64,000 bases of DNA from Actinomycetes bacterium. Lineage in GTDB: Bacteria > Actinomycetota > Thermoleophilia > BMS3ABIN01. The position numbers were made by a program, and so were the translations under genes. Under the pieces are notes generated by a model, which worked only from the letters and a program-made list of their open reading frames with translations, did no database searches and was not told where the DNA came from. This document shows, in pieces, positions 32,212-41,146 of this stretch (positions are counted from its first letter, which is position 1; every line of letters begins with the position of its first letter). The stretch is taken from contig JAJYLW010000005.1 in the NCBI GenBank assembly GCA_021787475.1, forward strand, positions 49,743 to 113,742, given 5' to 3'.

Positions 32212-33261
32212 ATGTCAAATTATTCCTTAAAAAAAACGCTGGTGCGGATCAACCGCTTTAAAAAGGAAAAGCTGAGGGGCAGGCTGCTAATGGTCGTGTT
32301 TGCCGCTTATTTTGTGATAATAAGCGGTTTTATGCTGCTGAACGGCATGTGGTTCTCGCCGGACCAGTTCATCATTGCCGGGCTTGTCCTGGCGCTGTTT
32401 GTCGCCCAGCCGCTGGCGTTCCTGCGCGATTGGGTGCCGTTCGTCTTCCTGTTCCTGAGTTATGAATACCTGCGCGGCCTGGCGCCGAAGCTGGGAATGG
32501 GGGTCCATATTTTCCCCATGATCCACGTGGACCAGTTCCTTGTCGGGGGCGTGCTGACGGCCAACCTCCAGAAACTCCTTTACACGCCGGGGACTCTCCA
32601 TATCTACGATTATTTCTTTTCCATCCTCTACATGATGCATTTTATCTCACTGCTTGTTTTTGCCTTTTTCCTCTGGCTTAAAAAAAGGCACGAATTCAAG
32701 CGTTTTGTCATCACGACAATCGCGCTTGCCTATGCCGGCTTCCTCACTTATGTGCTTTATCCGGCGATGCCGCCCTGGATGGCTTCCGCTCAGGGATTTA
32801 TCCCTCATGTCGCCAATGTCGCCAGCGACACCTTTGCCTCTTTCGTGCAGACGGTCCATATTCCCAGCGTCTATCAATTCATGGATCCTAACCCGGTCGC
32901 CGCCATGCCTTCACTCCATGCTGCTTTTCCGATGCTGGTCTACCTGTTTATGGTTGACATCTTTGGAAAAAAGGCAAGACCCTTCATCATTTATCCGATG
33001 CTGGTCTGGGTCGCCATCATTTACACCGGCAATCACTATATCCTCGATACTATAGTTGGTATACTATACGCCTATGCAGCTTTCTATGGCGTGAAGTATT
33101 TCTACAGCCGGAGGGCGAGAAAAGAAGAACAGCAGGAGCAGCTTGGTCATCAGTTGCCGCGCGGGGTCGTTCCCGCCTGGGAGGCGGAAGGGTTCAGCCT
33201 GGCGGCCGTCGACCTTCCCCAAGGCGATGCCGGTGTCCCTGGTGGCGAGGCCCGGAATTGA
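32212..33261 (+). CDS. PAP2-superfamily membrane protein (AUR1/inositolphosphotransferase-like)
   Basis: About 349 residues with six membrane helices. The PAP2 catalytic motifs are present: PSLHAAFP with its His, and GNHYILDTIVG. The layout resembles AUR1-like lipid phosphotransferases/phosphatases acting at the outer membrane face. The start is uncertain (ATG 32212, or GTG 32134), and neither has a clear ribosome binding site. The last codons and stop lie inside the opposite-strand tRNA-Phe gene. Confidence 0.85.
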   Translation: MSNYSLKKTLVRINRFKKEKLRGRLLMVVFAAYFVIISGFMLLNGMWFSPDQFIIAGLVLALFVAQPLAFLRDWVPFVFLFLSYEYLRGLAPKLGMGVHIFPMIHVDQFLVGGVLTANLQKLLYTPGTLHIYDYFFSILYMMHFISLLVFAFFLWLKKRHEFKRFVITTIALAYAGFLTYVLYPAMPPWMASAQGFIPHVANVASDTFASFVQTVHIPSVYQFMDPNPVAAMPSLHAAFPMLVYLFMVDIFGKKARPFIIYPMLVWVAIIYTGNHYILDTIVGILYAYAAFYGVKYFYSRRARKEEQQEQLGHQLPRGVVPAWEAEGFSLAAVDLPQGDAGVPGGEARN

Positions 33262-33315
33262 ACCGGGGACGCCAGGATTTTCAGTCCTGCGCTCTACCAA
33301 CTGAGCTACCTCGCC
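33240..33315 (-). tRNA. tRNA-Phe (GAA)
   Basis: Minus-strand cloverleaf: acceptor GGCGAGG / CCTCGCC, D-arm GCTCAGTTGGTAGAGC, anticodon arm CAGGA-CTGAAAA-TCCTG with anticodon GAA, T-arm with GGTTCAATTCC, discriminator A and encoded CCA. It overlaps the 3' end of the convergent PAP2 gene by 22 bases. Confidence 0.95.
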
Positions 33316-33317
33316 AC

Positions 33318-33628
33318 GTAAAAATGGCGCCGCCAGCCTGCGCAGGCGCATTTTAGCGGGTTGCCGGTGCAAGTGCAATTAAGAGCCTGTCCCAGCAGGT
33401 GCATCCTGCTGCGGACGCAAAGGCCATAAAGCAGATGCCGGATCTTGGATATTGGATTTTGGATAAAACCAAAGTCTCGATCTCTTGTTGATCAATTGTC
33501 CAACGTCCACCCGCTGTTTGGCTGCCGCCAGCTTCAAGATTCCGGGGCTCTTGCTGGGGCGGCGGCGCGCTGATAATATCAGGTTCCGGCCTGATTTTTT
33601 CGTACCTTTTTCCTGACAAAATCTGCAA
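33318..33628. other. Intergenic region with two short dispersed repeats
   Basis: Holds the second GCAGGT..CCTGC repeat (33394-33414) and an ATTGGAT-type tract (33433-33466). No gene seen. The diguanylate cyclase gene starts at its end without a clear ribosome binding site. Confidence 0.5.
33394..33414. repeat. Dispersed GCAGGT..CCTGC repeat, copy 2
   Basis: AGCAGGTGCATCCTGCTGCGG, nearly identical to the copy at 20327-20350. Confidence 0.5.
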
Positions 33629-34849
33629 ATGACCGATAATCCCCAGCAAAGTGAATCCGGCAACGGATCCAGCCTCGTCGAGCTTGAGGAGTTGAAGGAG
33701 CAGCTCAAGGCCACAGCCGCACAGCTGGAGGCTGCCCGGAACCAGGTTTCCGAGCTGAAACAGCAGTTGCGGGGTTACCCGGAGCAACTGGAGCAGAAAG
33801 TCAGGGAGAGGACGCGCGAGCTGGAGGCGATTAACAGGATCGCCGCTACTGTCAGCCGCTCGCTCAACCTGGATGAGATTCTGAAAGACTCGCTTGAGAA
33901 GGTGCTGGAATTCCTGGAGCTGGGCGTCGGCGCCATCTTCCTCGTTGACGAAAAGAAGGGCGAGCTTGACATGATGGTGCATCGTGGTCTTTCTGATGAC
34001 TTGGTGTCGCGCCTGCTGGTGACCCCGATTGACAACGGCTGGCCCGGGCGGGTTGCCCGGGACGGCAAACCGCTCCTGATCGAAGGTAACGGCGCCGGTT
34101 TTGAGGGCATCGCTGAAATGCGGGCCGGTCTCCCGGAGTATAAATCATTGGTGGGAATACCATTAAAGTCAAAGGGGCGCGTTCGCGGCGTCCTCTGCGT
34201 TCTTAGCAGCAAAAAGAACCGGTTCACCAGGGAGGAACTGAACGTGCTGGTCACGGTTGGCGGCGAGATTGGCGTCGCCATCGAGAATGCCTGGCTCTAT
34301 GAAAAATCTTACGCGCACTCAAAAAAAATGGAAGAACTGTCCATCACTGACAGCCTTACCGGTCTTTTTAACCGCCGCCATTTCTACCGCCGGCTCAAAG
34401 AGGAGATTGCCCGGGCCAAGCGGCAGCACCACCAGGTGTCGCTGCTGGTGGTTGACCTCGACAACCTCAAGGATTATAACGACCGGCGCGGCCACCTGAA
34501 GGGGGACGAGGCTCTGCGAGGCGTTGCGGAGGCGATAACGGCGAGCATCAGGCAGGATGTCGACACCGGCTACCGTTATGGCGGCGATGAGTTTGCCATC
34601 ATCCTGCCCTACAGCGATGAGCAGGAGGCAGCCGTGGTGGCGGAGCGGATCCGGGAGACATTCGAGGGGTTAGCTTTTCCGGACACCGGCCTCAGTTTGG
34701 GGCTGGCGCAGTTTGAGTCGGGTGAGGAAGTTGACAGCCTGGTGTCGCGCGCCGACACGGCGATGTATGTGGCCAAGAATTCGGGCGGCAACCGGGTTTT
34801 CAAGGCCGGTAAAAAGAAAAAAGGCCTGGGACAGGGCGCCGATGAGTGA
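33629..34849 (+). CDS. GAF-GGDEF diguanylate cyclase
   Basis: A 406-residue soluble protein: coiled coil (about 15-70), GAF domain (about 75-225) and GGDEF domain (about 237-395) with intact GGDEF at 318-322. It should make c-di-GMP from two GTP. The inhibitory I-site RxxD is altered: the expected position reads QDVD, with the Arg one residue early, so feedback inhibition may be weak. The stop overlaps the aldehyde dehydrogenase start by 8 bases. Confidence 0.93.
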   Translation: MTDNPQQSESGNGSSLVELEELKEQLKATAAQLEAARNQVSELKQQLRGYPEQLEQKVRERTRELEAINRIAATVSRSLNLDEILKDSLEKVLEFLELGVGAIFLVDEKKGELDMMVHRGLSDDLVSRLLVTPIDNGWPGRVARDGKPLLIEGNGAGFEGIAEMRAGLPEYKSLVGIPLKSKGRVRGVLCVLSSKKNRFTREELNVLVTVGGEIGVAIENAWLYEKSYAHSKKMEELSITDSLTGLFNRRHFYRRLKEEIARAKRQHHQVSLLVVDLDNLKDYNDRRGHLKGDEALRGVAEAITASIRQDVDTGYRYGGDEFAIILPYSDEQEAAVVAERIRETFEGLAFPDTGLSLGLAQFESGEEVDSLVSRADTAMYVAKNSGGNRVFKAGKKKKGLGQGADE

Positions 34850-36293
34850 TGTTTACCAGAATTATGTCGCCGGCAAATGGATTGATTCCACCTCGGGAAA
34901 AACCTTTGTCAACGTAAACCCCGCCGATGCCGGCGACTTAATCGGCCATTTCCAGGATTCAAGCCGGGAAGACGCCGAGGCGGCCATTGTCGCCGCCCGT
35001 GACGCGGCCGCCGGATGGCGAGCCCTCAGCGCTCCCGGGCGCGGCCGCCTGCTTGCCGCCGCAGCCCGCATCATTGAACGGGACATGGATCGCATCGCCG
35101 GGGGGCTTACCCGCGAGGAGGGCAAGACCCTGGCGGAAGCAAAAGCCGAGACAGCCCGCGCGGTGCAGATTTTTGATTATTTTGCCGGCGAGGGCAGACG
35201 CCTTTCCGGCGAGACAACGCCCTCGGAGTTTGAGCGAACCCTTCTCTACACCGTGCGCGAGCCGCTCGGGGTTGTGGGGCTGATAACTCCCTGGAACTTT
35301 CCTGTGGCGATTCCCGCCTGGAAGCTGGCCCCGGCGCTTGTAAGCGGCAACACCGTCGTCCTGAAGCCGGCCAGCGCCGCGCCACTGACGGCGTTAAATA
35401 TTGTCAGAGCGCTGGAGGAGGCGGGACTGCCCGGCGGAGCGCTCAACTTCGTTACCGGCGCCGGGACCGTTGTTGGCCAGGAGTTGGCGGCCAACGCCGC
35501 CGTGGCCGGGGTTTCCTTCACCGGCTCCGATGCGGTCGGCGCCGGCATTTACGCCTGCGTCTCGGGCCGGGGCGGCAAGGCGCAGTGCGAGATGGGTGGC
35601 AAGAATCCAATCATAGTCCTGGAAGACGCCGATCTGGCTAAAGCCGTTGACCTTTCCATCAACGGCGCCATGTGGTCAACCGGCCAGAAGTGCACGGCCA
35701 CCAGCCGGGCAATCGTCCATGAGGATGTCGCCGGCGATTATACCGCGCGGCTGCTGGAGCGCGTTGCCGCCATCAAAGTCGGCAACGGCATGGACCCTGA
35801 GACCCAGGTGGGCCCGTTGATAGACGAGGCGCAGTTAAATAAGGTGCTGGCTTATATCGCCGCCGGCAGGGATGAGGGAGCGAAGCTGGCCGCCGGCGGC
35901 GGCAGGATGACGGCGGCGCCGCTGGACCGCGGCTTCTTCGTGGAGCCGACGGTATTTGTTGACGTCAAGTCTGAGATGCTCATTGCCCGGGAGGAGATTT
36001 TTGGTCCCGTGCTGGCAGTCATCGCGGTGCGCGGTTTTGAAGAAGCCATCCAGGTTGCGAATAGCGTCAGGTTCGGCCTCAGCGCCTCCATCTGCACCCG
36101 CGACATCTCCCGGGCAATGGAATTTGCAGACCGGATCCAGGCCGGGCTGGTTCATGTAAACTCGCCCACTGTCGGCGCCGAGGTCCAGGTTCCTTTCGGC
36201 GGCATGAAAGCCTCCAGCACCGGCACCCGCGAGCAGGGGCGGGTGGCGGTGGATTTCTATACGCAGATCAAGACGGTATACCTGGAGTATTAA
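34842..36293 (+). CDS. Aldehyde dehydrogenase, likely alpha-ketoglutaric semialdehyde type
   Basis: A 483-residue NAD(P)-dependent aldehyde dehydrogenase. ATG 34842 overlaps the upstream stop and begins MSDVYQNYVAGKWID. Catalytic Cys is in STGQKCTATSR and catalytic Glu in CEMGGKNPII; the cofactor loop FTGSDAVG is present. It resembles 2,5-dioxovalerate and related semialdehyde dehydrogenases. With the FAH-family gene 182 bases downstream it could perform the last steps of oxidative pentose breakdown to 2-oxoglutarate; that pairing is an inference. Confidence 0.88.
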   Translation: MSDVYQNYVAGKWIDSTSGKTFVNVNPADAGDLIGHFQDSSREDAEAAIVAARDAAAGWRALSAPGRGRLLAAAARIIERDMDRIAGGLTREEGKTLAEAKAETARAVQIFDYFAGEGRRLSGETTPSEFERTLLYTVREPLGVVGLITPWNFPVAIPAWKLAPALVSGNTVVLKPASAAPLTALNIVRALEEAGLPGGALNFVTGAGTVVGQELAANAAVAGVSFTGSDAVGAGIYACVSGRGGKAQCEMGGKNPIIVLEDADLAKAVDLSINGAMWSTGQKCTATSRAIVHEDVAGDYTARLLERVAAIKVGNGMDPETQVGPLIDEAQLNKVLAYIAAGRDEGAKLAAGGGRMTAAPLDRGFFVEPTVFVDVKSEMLIAREEIFGPVLAVIAVRGFEEAIQVANSVRFGLSASICTRDISRAMEFADRIQAGLVHVNSPTVGAEVQVPFGGMKASSTGTREQGRVAVDFYTQIKTVYLEY

Positions 36294-36475
36294 TAACCGT
36301 TTCGCGTTCAGTACCGGAGGCTTTCTGGCGCCATGTCCCTGTTTTTTTCAGGACAGCATTTGCTTTTTGAGTTACTATTAACAGCACACCCGCAAGCCGC
36401 GGGGCGCAGACGCTGCCGGGATACTGTCAGGATGATTCACCAAGGCGCCAGACGCAAAACGCGAGACGAGGGCTT

Positions 36476-37420
36476 ATGAAGCTTCTTCAGTTCTATCTTC
36501 CCGGGCAGGGCACGCGGCTGGGGCTGTTATACGATGGCCTCGTCCATGACCTGACCGAAGCCGAACCGGCTTATAACTCATTCTTGGCGCTGCTCGAACA
36601 TGCCGGCGGCCAGGCGGCCACCCTGGAGCGGTTCGCCAGGGAGCTGTGCGCGCGAGTGCCGGGCAGCGCCACCTACGCCTGGCGGGACCTTGACCGAATG
36701 CCCGATCCCTCGTTGCCGCATCTGCTCATGCCTGTTTTTTCGCCGGAGGTGTGGGCATTTGGCGTCACTTACAGGCGCAGCGCCGAGGCGCGCGATGCCG
36801 ATCTTGGCAAAAACCTTGCTCCCGGAAAAGACGGGCCCGCCGGGCCGGTGGCAAACATATACGATCGTGTCTACAGGAGTAAGCGTCCCGAATGCTTTTT
36901 CAAGGCTACCGCTTCCCGCTGCGTCGGCCCGCACGGGCAGATTTGCATCCGCAGCGACTCGGATCTGACTGCCTGCGAGCCGGAGCTGGCCTACGTGCTC
37001 GGCGCCAACCGCGAGATTGTCGGTTACACTGCCTGCAACGACGTATCCGCTTGGGACCTGGAGCGGGAAAACCCGCTCTACCTGCCCCAGTCAAAGATAT
37101 ACGCAGGCTGCTGCGCCCTGGGCCCGGTGATTGTCACGCCGGCGGAAGTCAACGATCCGTATTCTCTTGATATCAACTGCAGCATAATCAGGGGCGGCGA
37201 AGTTATTTTCAACGCCGCCATCAGCAGCAGCCGCATCAACCGCACATTTGATCAACTGAACGAATATCTGTACCGCGACAACCCGATACCACTGGGCACG
37301 GTCGTCTCCACCGGCACCGGCATCATGGCGCCAAACGAGCTCTGCCTGCGCGACGGCGATACGGTTCAGATCGGGGTCGAAGGCATTGGCATCCTCTCCA
37401 ATCCGGTGCGGAAGCTGTAA
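36476..37420 (+). CDS. Fumarylacetoacetate hydrolase-family protein
   Basis: A 314-residue FAH-fold enzyme. Metal-binding acidic residues occur in DLTACEPELAYVL and in NDVSAWDLERENPLYLPQSK, and the C-terminal STGTGIMAPNELCLRDGD is typical. Family members include hydrolases, decarboxylases and 2-keto-3-deoxy-sugar acid dehydratases. The length and the adjacent semialdehyde dehydrogenase favour the dehydratase role. Confidence 0.85.
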   Translation: MKLLQFYLPGQGTRLGLLYDGLVHDLTEAEPAYNSFLALLEHAGGQAATLERFARELCARVPGSATYAWRDLDRMPDPSLPHLLMPVFSPEVWAFGVTYRRSAEARDADLGKNLAPGKDGPAGPVANIYDRVYRSKRPECFFKATASRCVGPHGQICIRSDSDLTACEPELAYVLGANREIVGYTACNDVSAWDLERENPLYLPQSKIYAGCCALGPVIVTPAEVNDPYSLDINCSIIRGGEVIFNAAISSSRINRTFDQLNEYLYRDNPIPLGTVVSTGTGIMAPNELCLRDGDTVQIGVEGIGILSNPVRKL

Positions 37421-37521
37421 GCTTACCGCCGCGCAGGTTTAGAAGCCGCCTTTCCGGCAAATAATCCGTTATCAGGCAACAGCCTGAGCTGGGGATTAAA
37501 CGCAGGAAAGGAACAACCGCT

Positions 37522-38220
37522 TTGAATCAATTGTTGATCTCTCGTAATTTATTGATAGCAAGCCTATTGGCGGCAGTATCGCTGGCAGGCTGCGGCCAGT
37601 CGCAGCCGGCGGTCTCTACTGGACCCGTGAGCACGGTCGCCGCCGGGGGTATCTGTGGTGAAGACATCGATCACAGCGGCACCGAGTTTATCAGCAATGG
37701 CAATTTTCACGGCGGGATGAGCGGCTGGCAGATGGTTTCGGAAGGGCCAGGAACCAATCTGGCCCAGACCCAAACCGACTCCAGCTGCGGTACTGCACTG
37801 GTACTTTCTCGCGAGAACTCCGGAAACGTCCCCGGGCTGACGGGGGCGGAACAGACGGTAAGCGCCGGCAAAGCGGGGCTTGCTAGTCTTGAAGTGCAAC
37901 TGGTTGCGATCATCGAGCAGCAGGACCTGAAATCGGACGGCCAACTGGGCGGGGAAACTCCGGTTTTTATCACGCTGGACTATACAACGTCAACCGGCGC
38001 CGCCAAAAGCTGGACGCACGGGCTACTGCTGGCCGGCAGCAGCATAAATTATCCCGGCCGCGACCAGGCAATTCCGCCAACCTACTGGTACACCTACAAG
38101 AGTGGAAACCTCTTGACAATGATTCCTGATCTGGCTCGGATCGAGAAAGTTACCGTCGGCGGCAACGGCGATGATTTGAGCAGCAAGATCGCGCTGGTGT
38201 CATTGCTGGGAAAGCGCTAG
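37522..38220 (+). CDS. Hypothetical lipoprotein
   Basis: A 232-residue protein starting at TTG behind AGGAAAGG. The signal peptide ends in the lipobox LAGC (Cys24). The mature part has three further Cys residues (ICGEDID, SSCGTAL among them) and a beta-rich sequence with NGNFHGGMSGWQMVSEGPG, which recalls carbohydrate-binding-like jelly-roll domains. No function assigned. Confidence 0.8.
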   Translation: MNQLLISRNLLIASLLAAVSLAGCGQSQPAVSTGPVSTVAAGGICGEDIDHSGTEFISNGNFHGGMSGWQMVSEGPGTNLAQTQTDSSCGTALVLSRENSGNVPGLTGAEQTVSAGKAGLASLEVQLVAIIEQQDLKSDGQLGGETPVFITLDYTTSTGAAKSWTHGLLLAGSSINYPGRDQAIPPTYWYTYKSGNLLTMIPDLARIEKVTVGGNGDDLSSKIALVSLLGKR

Positions 38221-38303
38221 CGGTAGGCGGTAGGCACAACCTTTTAGCCTATGCTGCTGCAGAAGAGGGCATGTGTGCCTAGATTATCTCTCCAAGGCAG
38301 GCT

Positions 38304-38366
38304 AAAAGCCTGCCATCTTCGAAGCCTCCCAAAGGCCGGCTAAAAGCCTGCCATCTACCTGGCCTG
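38304..38366. repeat. Paired GGCWGGCTAAAAGCCTGCC hairpins
   Basis: Two copies of a small hairpin with stem GGCAGGC / GCCTGCC (second copy GGCCGGC with one mismatch) and a TAAAA loop, each followed by ATCT, lie after the lipoprotein gene. They look like REP-type or terminator-like repeats. Confidence 0.55.
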
Positions 38367-38385
38367 TGCACCGCCGCCAATACTC

Positions 38386-38820
38386 TTATGCATACGGATA
38401 CAGCCGGCGCTTGAAATCGTTGAGCTGACTGACGATCTTGTAGTGCTTTCTCTCGTCTTCGAGCAGGTAGGAAAGTAGCTCGCGCACGACAAAATGGCGG
38501 CTGTTCTCGAACTCTTCCGTCGCCAGGGAGATCGAGTCGCGTTCAATCCTGAGGTGATTGTCGAGCAATGACGAGAGGCCGCCCAGTTCATCCGGCGCCA
38601 GCGTGATCGTGCCGTTCAGCGCATCTTCGATTACACTCAGGATTTCCTTGTGTTTGATCGAGTCAGCCTTGATGACGCCGGCAATGGTTTTAACAAGCTC
38701 GTTGCCGGTAGCGTCAATAATAGCCTCGCACGACTCAATTGTCGTATCCTCAATCTGCTGCCACCGCCGGATTCCCTGTTCAAATGCCGGTTTTTCCTCG
38801 ACTATTCCTTCGATAGCCAT
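38386..38820 (-). CDS. Ferritin-like helical protein, hypothetical
   Basis: ATG 38820 has GGGAGGGCAA before it. The 144-residue protein is all-helical with ExxxH-type motifs (ADSIKHKEI, LEDERKHYKIV), consistent with a four-helix bundle of the ferritin-like type. It lies 43 bases after the rubrerythrin-like gene and is probably co-transcribed. A diiron site is possible but not certain. Confidence 0.7.
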   Translation of the reverse strand: MAIEGIVEEKPAFEQGIRRWQQIEDTTIESCEAIIDATGNELVKTIAGVIKADSIKHKEILSVIEDALNGTITLAPDELGGLSSLLDNHLRIERDSISLATEEFENSRHFVVRELLSYLLEDERKHYKIVSQLNDFKRRLYPYA

Positions 38821-38862
38821 TTGCCCTCCCAACACGCTTGTGGCTTTTAGGCTTTCCGCCGC

Positions 38863-39249
38863 TTAGAAATAACGCTTGAGCAGGTTGCGCAGCATCTGGG
38901 CATGCCTGGCTTCATCGTGAGCGGCGGTGTGCAAAGTGGAGGCAACTTGTTTCTGGCCGGCATCCTCGGCAGTCTTGACGCCCTCATGCTTGCCCTCGTA
39001 TGCTTGCTCCTCGCCGGCCAGCATCTTTTCAATTTCTTCCTTGAGGTCGCCGATATTGCCGGCCAGATACTTAAAACGGGAACCATGCGTTGCCTCATCC
39101 CAAGCGATATTGCGCAGCGTCTGCGCTGCTTCGGTCATGCCTTCATTGTCCGCCTTCAGCGCCATAGCCAGGTAATGCACAACCTCCCAGGTCTCACCCT
39201 TGATCTCATTGCTTACGCATTCCTCAACGGTCATTGTCTGATCCGCCAT
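38863..39249 (-). CDS. Rubrerythrin-like diiron protein without rubredoxin domain
   Basis: A 128-residue four-helix protein with paired ExxH motifs (WDEATHG, HDEARH) and upstream Glu residues in SNEIKGETWEV and LAGEEQAYEG that would complete a diiron site. The C-terminal rubredoxin domain of classic rubrerythrin is absent. A role in peroxide removal is likely from the family. Confidence 0.88.
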   Translation of the reverse strand: MADQTMTVEECVSNEIKGETWEVVHYLAMALKADNEGMTEAAQTLRNIAWDEATHGSRFKYLAGNIGDLKEEIEKMLAGEEQAYEGKHEGVKTAEDAGQKQVASTLHTAAHDEARHAQMLRNLLKRYF

Positions 39250-39359
39250 TATCGGCTCCTTTCAAATTGTGGAAGTTTATTTTGGGATACCCGATAAAAA
39301 GGTGATCAAAACTCGCGGGCTGCCACGCCTGGGCCATGCGGCCGCAGCTGGAGCAAGGG

Positions 39360-40637
39360 TCAGACCAGCTGCCCGCTTTCGCGGCCGGCTTGTCTGACCT
39401 CCGCCGGCGCCTCCAGATCATCAATGCCGGCGCCGCGGGCAGGCTCTGCCTCCGCTGAGTCCAGCCCAGCAACGGGAAGGTCGCGCTGCTTTCTCAAATC
39501 ATCAAGTTTGTCAAGCGGCTTCTCCAGTTGCCGCTGCCGCGTAGTTGTGAGCAGTTCGTAATCTTTCTGGGCGGCGTCCAGTTTCCTGCCCAGTTGCTCG
39601 AGCCGGTTGACAAACTCTTTCCATTGCTTGCGGAAGGCGCCCAGCAGCTTCAGGATTTCGTTTGACGTCTGCTCCAGGGAGAAATTGTCAACTGCCTGGC
39701 GGATGACAGCCAGCACGGCAAACAGGGTGATTGGTGAGCAAAAAACAACATGCGCCTTCAGGCCCTCGTCAAGGATGGAGCTGTCCTGCTCATGGATGAA
39801 GGAATAAATCTGCTCATTAGGGATGAACAGGAGCACATAGTCGACGGTATTGTCGGCGTCGTTGATATAGTGCCTGGTTGTCACCTCTTTCACCCGCCCT
39901 TTGACGTCGCGCAGAAACGCCTTGCGGTACTGCTCCCTGTCTGCCTCGGATTCTGATTCGAGGAATCGCATGTAGTTGTCAAGCGGAAACTTGGCGTCCA
40001 TATTCAGTTTCAGCTCTTTGGGCAGCAGGAAGGTGAAGTCCGGCCGGTCGCCTTCGGCGGATGATTTTTGTTTCAGGTAGTTGACATTTTCTATGAAGCC
40101 AGCCATCCTGAGAACATCCTCGGCCATGCGCTCGCCCCACTGCCCCCGGGCGCGTGTGCTGGCCAGCGCCTCGCGCAGCGAGCTGGTTGACTCAGCCAGC
40201 GCCTGTGTTTGTTCGCCCGCGTTCTTCAAGTAATTGGTCAGCTCGCCAAACTTCTGCTCCCTGTCCTTCTCGAGTTCTTTAACCAGCACCGAGACTTTCT
40301 CCAACTCGCCGGCCATGTTCCTAAGCTGCTGGTCGATAAGGCTTTTTTTCTCGCCCAGGTCTTTGGTTCCGGCCTGACGCTCCGTCGCCAGCGTTTCGCG
40401 GGCCAGTTTGAGAAACTCATCGGTGGATTTGGAGAGCGCTTCCAGCGACAGGCTGCCGAAACTGGCCTTGACGTTTTCGATAACCGCATCCACACTGGCC
40501 TGGCGCCGCGCCTCGCTTTCCCTAAGCAGTTCGCCCGCAATCTCGCGCGCGTCTTTTTCCCGCGCGGCGCGCAGGTAAAAGGTAGCGGCAACTCCCAAAA
40601 AGAAGCCGGCAACCAGCGAAATAATGATCCAGCCCAT
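39360..40637 (-). CDS. rmuC: DNA recombination protein RmuC
   Basis: A 425-residue protein with an N-terminal membrane helix (MGWIIISLVAGFFLGVAATFY), a long coiled coil (residues about 30-160) and the RmuC domain with GQWGERMAEDVLRMAGF, DAKFPLDNYMRFLES and LLFIPNEQIYSFIHE. RmuC proteins limit recombination at inverted repeats. Full length for the family. Confidence 0.94.
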   Translation of the reverse strand: MGWIIISLVAGFFLGVAATFYLRAAREKDAREIAGELLRESEARRQASVDAVIENVKASFGSLSLEALSKSTDEFLKLARETLATERQAGTKDLGEKKSLIDQQLRNMAGELEKVSVLVKELEKDREQKFGELTNYLKNAGEQTQALAESTSSLREALASTRARGQWGERMAEDVLRMAGFIENVNYLKQKSSAEGDRPDFTFLLPKELKLNMDAKFPLDNYMRFLESESEADREQYRKAFLRDVKGRVKEVTTRHYINDADNTVDYVLLFIPNEQIYSFIHEQDSSILDEGLKAHVVFCSPITLFAVLAVIRQAVDNFSLEQTSNEILKLLGAFRKQWKEFVNRLEQLGRKLDAAQKDYELLTTTRQRQLEKPLDKLDDLRKQRDLPVAGLDSAEAEPARGAGIDDLEAPAEVRQAGRESGQLV

Positions 40638-40784
40638 CGTGGCCTCCTGAACGGCGTTTGATTTGACGGCATGAGCCTATCACACTGTGCGGACAGAACA
40701 AGGAGTGATAATCCTGCCGCGGCAAGGCTGCGCGCCCCCGGCAGGAAAGCGCTTCCCACGCGGCTTGTGAAGAATCAGCGTTTA

Positions 40785-40979
40785 TTAAACGCGGGGATCG
40801 GCGGCGCTGACGCTGGCTGTGCTGACCGCGTGCGACTTAAGCTGCCATAGGCGGCGCATGTAATCTTCCGCAGGAGCGCCTGTCAGCCAGAAATGTTTTC
40901 CGGTGACGGACGCCAGGCAGCGGCCTGTCGCTTCAATGTTGGCGATCGTGCCGCAACTTTTGCATACGTGGAGGTCCAT
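40785..40979 (-). CDS. Small zinc-ribbon-like hypothetical protein
   Basis: A 64-residue protein with CKSCG and GRC near the N-terminus, a half zinc-ribbon. ATG 40979 follows GAAAGGGAAC, a good ribosome binding site. No further homology recognised. Confidence 0.5.
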   Translation of the reverse strand: MDLHVCKSCGTIANIEATGRCLASVTGKHFWLTGAPAEDYMRRLWQLKSHAVSTASVSAADPRV

Positions 40980-41146
40980 TGTTCCCTTTCGGGGAGGTTG
41001 GATGCCCGTATACTATCGTGATTTGAAGAATTTCAAACTCTACGAGGCGAGACAAGTCTATCACTGGCACAGATAGGATTGCAAGTTAAACAAAATGATT
41101 CTGATAAACTTGATCATGGATGGAAGAAGTTGAAGCGCCGGGGCTT

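Noticed and set aside
41062-41085. Second sigma-54 promoter (TGGCAC ... TTGCA)
   Set aside because: The GG and GC are 12 bases apart rather than 10, which sigma-54 does not tolerate well, and no suitable gene follows on that strand.
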